DNA from: Kiritimatiellia bacterium | GTDB taxonomy: Bacteria > Verrucomicrobiota > Kiritimatiellia > SLAD01 | Length of the DNA stretch: 7,142 bases | Direction of reading: 5' to 3' | Assembly (NCBI GenBank): GCA_007125875.1 | Contig: SLCI01000249.1 | Span: 1 to 7,142 of the forward strand | Part shown: positions 1 to 6,211 of the stretch, piece by piece | Layout of the letters: each line of letters starts with the position of its first letter | How positions within the stretch are numbered: position 1 is the stretch's first letter | Program-made: the position numbers and the translations under genes | The notes under the pieces: model-generated | What the model was told of the DNA's origin: nothing | Database searches by the model: none | What the model saw: only the letters and a program-made list of their open reading frames with translations

Positions 1-828
1 GCCGCCGCCTTCAACGAGGGGTTGATACGCTCGACGGACATGATCGATTGCGAACAAGGGCGTTGGTATTATCAAGGGCGTCCGCTGCGTGATTATCGTC
101 CGCACGGCGTGTTGTCGGTCGCCGACGTGTTGCAGAAGTCCAGCAACATCGGTTCCGCCAAGATTGCGTTGATGATGACGCCGGCCACCTTGGAAGGGTA
201 TTTGCGCGATTTTGGTACAGGCCGGTTAATGGGCATTGATTTGCCCGGCGAAGAGGCGGGCATTCTGGCGCCGCGTTCGCGCTGGTCGGGGATTAGCGTG
301 ACCCGGATCGCGATGGGGCACGAGGTCGCCGTCACGGCGCTGCAGCAGTTGGCGCAGGTCAACGCGATCGCGAACGATGGTTTTCTGATGAAGCCGTATG
401 TTGTACAGCGCGTGCAAAGTCGCGATGGGGTGATCATTCGCGAGAATGAGCCCAAAGTATTGGGCCAACCGATTCGCTCGGATACCGCTGCCTTGATGCG
501 CGAGCTGATGGTGCGCGTGACCGAAACCGGCGGCACCGGGCGACAGGCGGCGATGGAAGGGTATCGCGTGGCCGGCAAGACCGGGACCGCGCAGAAGCCC
601 ATTCCCGGCGGTTACTCGGACCGCTTGAACATTGCCTCGTTCGTTGGCTTTTTGCCGGCGGATGATCCCGAAATCAGCATGGTGGTTGTCTTTGATGAGC
701 CCTTGCCACTGCGGACCGGTGGCGCAGTGGCTGCTCCTGTTTTTCGTCGCATCGCAGCGGATGCGGTTCGTTATTTGGATATTCCCGCTCAGAGCGGTGA
801 GCTAGCACGTGGAGGAAGCGTCTTGTGA
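1..828 (+). CDS. ftsI: Peptidoglycan transpeptidase FtsI / class B penicillin-binding protein (C-terminal part, 5' end outside window)
   Basis: The frame is open from base 1 and ends at TGA 826-828, leaving 275 codons of the C-terminal half of the transpeptidase domain. Seen: the SxN motif as Ser-Ser-Asn at window residues 47-49 (bases 139-147), the KTGT motif at residues 193-196 (bases 577-588), and a GGAVAAPVF stretch just before the C-terminus, typical of FtsI-like proteins. The catalytic SxxK serine and the N-terminal membrane anchor must lie upstream. The protein ends about 80 residues after KTGT, so there are no C-terminal PASTA domains, unlike many Gram-positive or sporulation class B PBPs. 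FtsI cross-links septal peptidoglycan in the periplasm as part of the divisome, together with FtsW. Its position directly before murE is the classical dcw order and favours FtsI over the elongation PBP2, though motifs alone cannot exclude another class B PBP. Nothing looks broken within the visible part. Confidence 0.93.
   Translation, partial: AAAFNEGLIRSTDMIDCEQGRWYYQGRPLRDYRPHGVLSVADVLQKSSNIGSAKIALMMTPATLEGYLRDFGTGRLMGIDLPGEEAGILAPRSRWSGISVTRIAMGHEVAVTALQQLAQVNAIANDGFLMKPYVVQRVQSRDGVIIRENEPKVLGQPIRSDTAALMRELMVRVTETGGTGRQAAMEGYRVAGKTGTAQKPIPGGYSDRLNIASFVGFLPADDPEISMVVVFDEPLPLRTGGAVAAPVFRRIAADAVRYLDIPAQSGELARGGSVL
811..818 (+). promoter_or_regulatory. Shine-Dalgarno sequence that decides the murE start
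   Basis: GGAGGAAG lies inside the last codons of ftsI, with 9 bases between GGAGG and GTG 825. It is the strongest ribosome-binding match near the murE start and supports GTG 825, which overlaps the ftsI stop as GTGA. The alternative ATG codons at 843 and 846 have only the weaker AGGA at 833-836 in front of them. Confidence 0.7.
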
Positions 829-2336
829 TTTTAGGACCTTTGATGATGGATACTATACAATTAGGAACAATGGCGGAGGCACTGGACAAAGTGTTACCCT
901 TGCCCGCGCACGCCGCGATTGAAATTCGCGGGTTGGCATATGACTCGCGTCAGGTGAAACCGGGATTCTTGTTCCTGGCGTTGCCCGGCCAGCAGCGCGA
1001 TGGCGCCGAGTACATTGACGACGCGTTGCAGCGGGGAGCGGTTGCGGTTGTTGGCGAGAACGCGCTGGCCTTGCGGCATGTGCCCTATATACAGGTGTCG
1101 AACGCCAGGGACGCGATGGCCCGGATCGCGAAGCTATTCTTTCGCAATCCGTCCGCCGGTCTGAACACCTTTGGCATTACCGGCACAAATGGAAAAACAA
1201 CCACCGCCTTTATGCTGCGCAACTTGCTGGAGGCGGGTAGCCAGTCGACCGGGCTGATCAGCACGATTCGCTATGAGATCGGTGAGCGCTCCATTCCCGC
1301 GAATCGTACCACGCCGGAATCGCCGGACTTGAACGCGATGCTGCAGAAGATGGATCGGGCAGGCTGCGACAGCGTGGTGATGGAAGTATCGTCGCATGCG
1401 TTGGATCAACATCGCGTCGACGGGCTCGATTTTGATGTGGCGATCTTTACCAATCTGACGCGCGATCACTTGGATTATCACGAAAGCATGGAAGCGTATT
1501 TTGCGGCCAAGCAAAAACTCTTCCTGCAGTTGGGTACGGGCGCGAAGCGCGGTGCGGCCATCATCAATCGCGATGACCCGTACGGTCGCCGTTTGCATGA
1601 GCGCCTGCAAGCGCAGCGGCCCGACGTGCCGTGCTGGACGTACGGCCTTGATCCCGCCGCCGATATCTACGCCGATGAAGTCGTCTATGATGAGCAGGGC
1701 ACAACCTGCACGGTGCATTCGCCGTGGGGGAGTGGGCCCTTGCGGATCAACATGCTGGGCCGCTTCAATGTGCTGAATGCCTTGGCTGCGCTGGCCGCTG
1801 CGGCTATTCAGGGCGAAACAATGCCGGATCTATTGCAGCGGTTTGCGTCGTTGACCGCTGTGCCGGGCCGTTTGGAACGCTGCTCGCCGGTCAATCATCC
1901 CTTTCGGGTCTTTGTCGATTACGCTCACACCGACGATGCGTTGGCGCAAGTGTTGCATGCGTTGCGTCCGACCACGGCGGGCCGTCTGATTACGGTGTTC
2001 GGTTGTGGTGGCGATCGTGATACTTCCAAGCGCGCCGCGATGGGCGCCTTGGCTCGGGACGGCGCCGATTATGCCGTGATCACGTCTGATAATCCGCGTT
2101 CCGAGGATCCGAATGCAATCGCGACCGCCATTGCGGCAGGGCACGGCGAGGCGTCGCGCTATGAGATCGTATTGGATCGCGCCTCGGCGATTGCGCATGC
2201 CTGCGCCTTAGCGGAACCGGGCGACACGGTGGTGATTGCAGGGAAGGGACATGAGACGTATCAGGAAATTGGCCAGACCATTATCCCGTTCAGCGATAGT
2301 GAGGTGGCGCGTCGCCTACTGGAGCCAGGAGTGTAA
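825..2336 (+). CDS. murE: UDP-MurNAc-L-Ala-D-Glu:meso-diaminopimelate ligase MurE
   Basis: This cytoplasmic ligase uses ATP to add the third stem-peptide residue to UDP-MurNAc-L-Ala-D-Glu. The 503-residue length fits the family. Seen: Asp-Ser-Arg near residues 40-42 in the UDP-binding N-terminal domain; the P-loop GITGTNGKTTT at 117-127 (Lys124); TTPES at 162-166; a MEVSSHALDQHRV block followed by TRDHLDYH; Lys229 in the AAK context of the lysine that is carbamylated in E. coli MurE; DYAHTDDAL from 365; GCGGDRD; DNPR at 422-425; KGHETYQ from 474. Known for the family: DNPR marks enzymes that take meso-diaminopimelate, whereas lysine-adding enzymes differ there, so a DAP-type wall is inferred. 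Start: GTG 825 overlaps the ftsI stop by 4 bases and has a strong ribosome site; ATG 843 or 846 would shorten the protein by 6 or 7 residues without touching a domain. It overlaps ftsI and lies 3 bases before murF, so it is probably cotranscribed with both. Confidence 0.97.
   Translation: MILGPLMMDTIQLGTMAEALDKVLPLPAHAAIEIRGLAYDSRQVKPGFLFLALPGQQRDGAEYIDDALQRGAVAVVGENALALRHVPYIQVSNARDAMARIAKLFFRNPSAGLNTFGITGTNGKTTTAFMLRNLLEAGSQSTGLISTIRYEIGERSIPANRTTPESPDLNAMLQKMDRAGCDSVVMEVSSHALDQHRVDGLDFDVAIFTNLTRDHLDYHESMEAYFAAKQKLFLQLGTGAKRGAAIINRDDPYGRRLHERLQAQRPDVPCWTYGLDPAADIYADEVVYDEQGTTCTVHSPWGSGPLRINMLGRFNVLNALAALAAAAIQGETMPDLLQRFASLTAVPGRLERCSPVNHPFRVFVDYAHTDDALAQVLHALRPTTAGRLITVFGCGGDRDTSKRAAMGALARDGADYAVITSDNPRSEDPNAIATAIAAGHGEASRYEIVLDRASAIAHACALAEPGDTVVIAGKGHETYQEIGQTIIPFSDSEVARRLLEPGV
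2327..2331 (+). promoter_or_regulatory. murF ribosome-binding site
   Basis: AGGAG sits in the last codons of murE, 8 bases before ATG 2340. The placement upstream of the murE stop fits re-initiation by ribosomes finishing murE and supports this start for murF. Confidence 0.6.
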
Positions 2337-2339
2337 GGC

Positions 2340-3713
2340 ATGGTGCGCTTTGATCCAGCCGATCTAGCGTCCTGGTGCGGGGGAACCTGGCAGGGCCAGC
2401 CGCCAATTTCCTTGGCGGGCGTGAGCCATGACACGCGTTCGTTGCAGGCGGGCGCACTCTATGTCGCGCTGCGCGGCGAGCAATTCGATGGCCATGATTT
2501 TGTATCGAACGCGCGGGTGCAACGCGCCGGTGCCGCGTTAGTCAGTGCAGACGCAGTTCCGCACATGCACCGGGATCTGCCCTTGCTGGTTGTTCCGGAT
2601 ACGCGGCGCGCGTTGATTGAGTTGGCGGCGGGACATCGCCAGCGTTGCGCGGGTGAGTATATTGGCATTACCGGTAGTGTCGGGAAGACCAGCGTCAAAG
2701 AAATGACCGCCGATGTGCTGGCACATTTGGGGCCGGTCACACGTACATGGTCCAACTGGAACAATGATATTGGGCTACCGCTTTCGATGCTTCGGATGAA
2801 TCCACAGGACGCGTTCGGCGTGTTTGAGGTGGGCATGAATCATCCCGGCGAGCTGGCACCCTTGTGTGCATTGTTACAGGCGCAGCGGGCCATTATCACG
2901 CCGATCGGGCCGGTTCATCTGGAACACTTTGATAGCGTGGCCGCGATTGCAGAAGAGAAGGCGACGCTACTGAAGTCTTTGCCGGAAGAAGGGCAGGCGA
3001 TTCTATCCATTGATGATCCGTGGTACGAGGTGCTGCGAGAGCGCACGCAGTCGCGCATAGTGCGCGTCTCGATATTAAGCCAAGATGCTGATTATTATGC
3101 TGAGGCGGATACGAGTACTCTGAGCGAGCTTTCTGTTTGCGAGCGACATACGGGCGAGTGTTTTTCGTATCGTTTACCATTGCCAGGACGTTACGTTGCG
3201 GATAATGCCATACGCGTGATTGCGTTGGCGCGGGAACTGGGATTGTCGCCGGACGTGATTGCCCATGCGTTGAGTGGCTATCAGCCGCCCGCAATGCGTT
3301 GGCAGCGTCATGACGTGCAGGGCGTGTCCTATATTAATGATGCGTACAATGCCAATCCCATGAGCATGCGTGCCGCGATTGATGCCATGCAGGAAATGGC
3401 CGTTGACGGGCAACGCTGGTTGGTGCTGGCGGGCATGTTTGAGTTGGGTGCGCAGGAGCGCGAAGAGCATGAAGAGTTGGGGCAATACATCGCTCAGTTT
3501 CCTTGGGCCGGTGTAATCACGGTGGGCCGTCATGGTGAGATGATTGCCGAAGGGCTCAAAGCTGCGCAGTCACGAGCCGACATGGCGCTGATGGTTTGTA
3601 CGGATCATCAAGAGGCCGGTCGTTATTTAAAGGAGCGGGTGCAACCCGGCGACGTCGTATTGTTAAAGGCATCGCGCGGCCAGCGATTGGAGCGGGTGCT
3701 GGAAGAGGTTTAA
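2340..3713 (+). CDS. murF: UDP-MurNAc-tripeptide:D-alanyl-D-alanine ligase MurF
   Basis: MurF adds the D-Ala-D-Ala dipeptide to UDP-MurNAc-tripeptide in the cytoplasm, the last soluble step before MraY. The 457 residues match the usual family length. Seen: an N-terminal UDP-binding domain with SHDTRSL near residues 30-36; the P-loop GITGSVGKTS at 109-118 (Lys116), with Ser-Val where MurE has Thr-Asn, as is usual in MurF; the SNWNNDIGLPLSML block; FEVGMNHPGE; a HFDSVAAIAEEKATLL segment; NDAYNANP at 333-340; an AGMFELG turn; and a C-terminal KASRGQRLERVLEEV that resembles the family's KGSR-type ending with Ala in place of Gly. The start ATG 2340 is 3 bases after the murE stop and has AGGAG at good spacing. 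The middle section around bases 3050-3180 is slightly richer in A and T than its surroundings, but the reading frame is intact. The adjacent murE and mraY give the preceding and following pathway steps. Confidence 0.97.
   Translation: MVRFDPADLASWCGGTWQGQPPISLAGVSHDTRSLQAGALYVALRGEQFDGHDFVSNARVQRAGAALVSADAVPHMHRDLPLLVVPDTRRALIELAAGHRQRCAGEYIGITGSVGKTSVKEMTADVLAHLGPVTRTWSNWNNDIGLPLSMLRMNPQDAFGVFEVGMNHPGELAPLCALLQAQRAIITPIGPVHLEHFDSVAAIAEEKATLLKSLPEEGQAILSIDDPWYEVLRERTQSRIVRVSILSQDADYYAEADTSTLSELSVCERHTGECFSYRLPLPGRYVADNAIRVIALARELGLSPDVIAHALSGYQPPAMRWQRHDVQGVSYINDAYNANPMSMRAAIDAMQEMAVDGQRWLVLAGMFELGAQEREEHEELGQYIAQFPWAGVITVGRHGEMIAEGLKAAQSRADMALMVCTDHQEAGRYLKERVQPGDVVLLKASRGQRLERVLEEV
3701..3708 (+). 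promoter_or_regulatory. Possible mraY ribosome-binding site, long spacing
   Basis: GGAAGAGG forms part of the last codons of murF. The GAGG portion is 11 bases before ATG 3720, which is longer than usual. No better site is closer, so mraY may rely partly on ribosomes terminating at the murF stop 6 bases upstream. Confidence 0.4.
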
Positions 3714-3719
3714 CGATTT

Positions 3720-4859
3720 ATGCTGTTCTACTTACATCTATTGACCGAGTGGTTCTCCCCACTGCGCATTTTCCAGTACATCACCGTGCGAGCCTTTGCT
3801 GCGGCGGGCACAGCGTTTATCATCGGTATGGCGTTTGGCCCGAGTATGATCCGTTACTTGCGCCGACTCAAGGTCGGGCAACAAGTGCGGGCGCAGGCTG
3901 AAGTTAAGCAGCTGTACGAGTTGCACGGCCGGAAGGCGGGAACCCCGACGATGGGCGGTCTATTGATTATGCTGGCTGCGGGCGTCTCGACGTTGCTTTG
4001 GGCGATGCCCACCAATGGCTTTGTGCTGATTGCACTGAGCACGTTCATCTATATGGGGTTGGTCGGCTTTGCGGATGATTATTTAAAGGTCAAACGCAAG
4101 CAGTCGAAAGGTTTGGGAGCACGCCAAAAGCTGATCTTGCAAGGTGTCTGGGCTTTGGGCGTCGTGTTAGTGCTCTTGAATTGGAGCGCCACCGCCGAAA
4201 TCTCACGCCAACTGATGATTCCCTTCGTCAAAGATCCGGTGATTCAGAATATTGGTTGGGCGGGGGCCTTGCTGTTGGTGCTGGCGGTGCTGGTGGGCTG
4301 CACGAACGCCGTAAATCTGACCGATGGACTGGACGGTTTGGCGATCGGTTGCACCAACACCGTCGCGGCGGCTTACCTGGCCATGTCGTATGTGGCCGGC
4401 CACGTAATCTTTGCAGGGTATCTGCAAGTGCCGTATGTGGCGGATAGTGGCGAGTTGGCCGTGTTTTGCGGTGCGCTGCTCGGTGCAGGATTGGCTTTTC
4501 TTTGGTTCAACTCGTATCCCGCCAAAGTATTTATGGGGGATACCGGCAGTCTGGCTTTAGGAGGTGCGATTGCGATTGTTGCGATTCTGATCAATCAAGA
4601 GCTCACCTTGCTCTTTGTTGGTGGAGTCTTCGTGATGGAGGCGGTTAGTGTCATCATTCAGGTGGCCTATTACAAGCGCACCAAGAAACGTTTTTTCCGC
4701 TGTGCGCCGATACATCATCACTTTGAGTTGATAGCCAAAGAGAATGCCGAGCGTGAGGGCCGTCCGCCGGGCCTGATTGAGACCACCATCACCACGCGCT
4801 TGTGGATTGTTTCCATTATCTTTGCCCTGATCGGATTGGCCACGCTGAAGATTCGCTAA
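3720..4859 (+). CDS. mraY: Phospho-N-acetylmuramoyl-pentapeptide transferase MraY, with a loop insertion
   Basis: MraY is a polytopic inner-membrane enzyme that transfers phospho-MurNAc-pentapeptide from UDP to undecaprenyl phosphate, making lipid I with Mg2+. Seen in order: an N-terminus aligned with the family (first membrane helix about residues 22-42); KAGTPTMGG at 72-80; FADDY at 117-121 with the Asp119-Asp120 pair; NLTDGLDGLA at 199-208; AKVFMGDTGS with Asp274, equivalent to a known active-site Asp; and the nucleotide-contacting APIHHHFE with His332-334. About ten hydrophobic helices can be made out, the last near 358-378, ending in the typical GLATLKIR. The protein is 379 residues against about 360 in E. 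coli. Most of the excess lies between HHHFE and the final helix (residues 337-359), where 23 residues replace the usual 11 before Arg-Phe/Leu-Trp. All catalytic motifs are kept, so it should be active. Start ATG 3720 is 6 bases after murF; the TAATG end overlaps murD by one base. Confidence 0.97.
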   Translation: MLFYLHLLTEWFSPLRIFQYITVRAFAAAGTAFIIGMAFGPSMIRYLRRLKVGQQVRAQAEVKQLYELHGRKAGTPTMGGLLIMLAAGVSTLLWAMPTNGFVLIALSTFIYMGLVGFADDYLKVKRKQSKGLGARQKLILQGVWALGVVLVLLNWSATAEISRQLMIPFVKDPVIQNIGWAGALLLVLAVLVGCTNAVNLTDGLDGLAIGCTNTVAAAYLAMSYVAGHVIFAGYLQVPYVADSGELAVFCGALLGAGLAFLWFNSYPAKVFMGDTGSLALGGAIAIVAILINQELTLLFVGGVFVMEAVSVIIQVAYYKRTKKRFFRCAPIHHHFELIAKENAEREGRPPGLIETTITTRLWIVSIIFALIGLATLKIR

Positions 4860-6211
4860 TGAAGACGTATCGCACAGCCTTGATCCTCGGTGCCGGCTTA
4901 AGCGGACTGGGGGCGGCTCGCCTTTTGGCATCGGAAGGCACGCAAGTGACCGTTGCCGATCAGCGACCGGCGCAAGAGATCGCGGACGCGGTGAGGCAGC
5001 TGGTTGAGTGGAAGGTGGGCATTCATGTAGGGCAGGACCATTTACCGTGGAGCGCCTTCGAGTTGTGTGTTGTGAGTCCGGGATTCGCGATTGATTCCGA
5101 CTGGGTGCAAGCCGCCTATGCGATATCGGCGGAGGTCATGTCTGAGCTCGAACTCGGCTGGAGCCGTCATCAAGGGCGCACCTTGGCGGTTACCGGGTCA
5201 AACGGCAAAAGTTCCGCCGTCAAATGGTGCGCAGACGCCTTAAAGATGAGCGGCCAGCAGGTGGCATTGGCCGGCAATTACGGCCGATCGGTTTGCGAGG
5301 CTGTTTTGACCGAGCCGAACCTGGACTGGCTCGTGCTGGAGGTCAGCTCCTTTCAGTTGGAAACCGTTTCACACTTTCGCCCGGACATTGGGATCCTGTT
5401 GAACTTTTCAACGAATCATTTGGATCGACACGGCACCATGGAAACCTATGCCCGGATGAAAGGGCGGCTGTTTGCGCAGATGACCGATCAAGACGTGGCG
5501 TTGGTTCCTGCCAGCGAAGTCGAGCCATGGCGCGGCCGTGCCGGGCCCGCAAACCCGCGCTGGATCACGTTTGCCGCGTCATCCGATCCTGCCAGCGCCG
5601 ATTACACGTTTTCAGCTGGGTATGTCCATCACGGGGATCGTGTCGCTGCAGATTTGCGAAAGACCTATTGGGGCGAAACCGGCTCCGCAGCTTCGGCCGC
5701 CGCGTTGGTTGGCGCATTTGAGGCAGCTGGCTTGGACATCGCTGCGCTCGTAAGCGCTGCGACAGCATTCGAACCGTTACCTTATCGTTGCCAACGGGTG
5801 GGGCAGGTGAATGGTGTCGTCTTCGTTAATGACTCGAAGTCGACCAACAGCGCGGCCATGGCGCATGCGATCGAGCGTATGACGGGGCCTGTCCGATTAA
5901 TCGCGGGCGGAGTCCCGAAGGAACCATCTTTCGAAAATCTCAAAACATTACTGACAGCGAAGGTCGAATCCGTATATCTTATCGGGCAAGCAGCAGAGTT
6001 GATGTTTTCTGACTGGTCCGATCAGGTGCCCTGCAAAAAAGCAGAGACCTTGGATGAGGCCGTTACGTTCGCTGTACAGGAGGCTCAGCCGGGAGAGGTG
6101 ATTCTTTTTTCGCCCGGTTGTGCGAGTTTTGACCAGTACGCGAATTACGAAGTGCGCGGGGATCATTTTACCCGCTTAGTTGAGGCCGAGATCAGCAGGG
6201 AGACGTCATGA
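4859..6211 (+). CDS. murD: UDP-N-acetylmuramoyl-L-alanine:D-glutamate ligase MurD
   Basis: MurD adds D-Glu to UDP-MurNAc-L-Ala using ATP in the cytoplasm, upstream of MurE in the pathway. From ATG 4859 the protein has 450 residues, normal for the family. Seen: an N-terminal Rossmann-like LILGAGLSGLGAARLL; the P-loop TGSNGKSS at 112-119 (Lys117); an AGNYG segment; EVSSFQLE; NHLDRHGTMETYARMK with Lys201 at the position of the carbamylated lysine of E. coli MurD; NDSKSTN ending at Asn330; GGVPK with Lys354; and SPGCASFDQYANYE at 418-431 in the C-terminal domain. The frame is also open upstream from TTG 4802, but the 19 extra residues would lie inside mraY and precede the normal MurD N-terminus, so ATG 4859 is chosen. 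It overlaps the mraY stop as TAATG. No good ribosome site is visible there, which suggests coupling. Odd: KEPSF follows the GG turn where most MurDs have K-G/S-x-D-F. It overlaps the next gene by 4 bases (ATGA). Confidence 0.96.
   Translation: MKTYRTALILGAGLSGLGAARLLASEGTQVTVADQRPAQEIADAVRQLVEWKVGIHVGQDHLPWSAFELCVVSPGFAIDSDWVQAAYAISAEVMSELELGWSRHQGRTLAVTGSNGKSSAVKWCADALKMSGQQVALAGNYGRSVCEAVLTEPNLDWLVLEVSSFQLETVSHFRPDIGILLNFSTNHLDRHGTMETYARMKGRLFAQMTDQDVALVPASEVEPWRGRAGPANPRWITFAASSDPASADYTFSAGYVHHGDRVAADLRKTYWGETGSAASAAALVGAFEAAGLDIAALVSAATAFEPLPYRCQRVGQVNGVVFVNDSKSTNSAAMAHAIERMTGPVRLIAGGVPKEPSFENLKTLLTAKVESVYLIGQAAELMFSDWSDQVPCKKAETLDEAVTFAVQEAQPGEVILFSPGCASFDQYANYEVRGDHFTRLVEAEISRETS
6197..6202 (+). 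promoter_or_regulatory. Ribosome-binding site for the LysM gene
   Basis: AGGGAG within the last codons of murD lies 5 bases before ATG 6208 and supports that start, which overlaps the murD stop as ATGA. A second possible site, GGAG at 6227-6230, lies 7 bases before ATG 6238, so an internal start 10 codons later cannot be excluded. Confidence 0.55.

Noticed and set aside
93..602. Long antisense open frame (169 codons) opposite ftsI
   Set aside because: The sense strand holds conserved transpeptidase motifs. The antisense product has no recognisable domain and is explained by GC-rich codon structure.
705..731. Perfect 9-base inverted repeat (705-713 with 723-731, 9-base loop), with five T's at 740-744
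   Set aside because: It lies inside the ftsI coding region about 95 bases before the stop. The T-run is 8 bases away from the stem instead of adjoining it, and a repeat of this size can occur by chance in 7 kb. I do not call it a terminator.
1134..1718. Antisense open frame of 194 codons opposite murE
   Set aside because: It lies wholly within the conserved P-loop and central domain of murE on the other strand. No motif, no credible start context.
3050..3180. Slightly AT-richer section in the middle of murF as possible foreign insertion
   Set aside because: The frame is uninterrupted, the total length is normal for MurF, and this is a naturally variable part of the protein.
4802..4858. Upstream extension of murD to TTG 4802
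   Set aside because: The 19 extra residues overlap the final MraY helix and have no counterpart before the MurD Rossmann motif. ATG 4859 gives a normal N-terminus.
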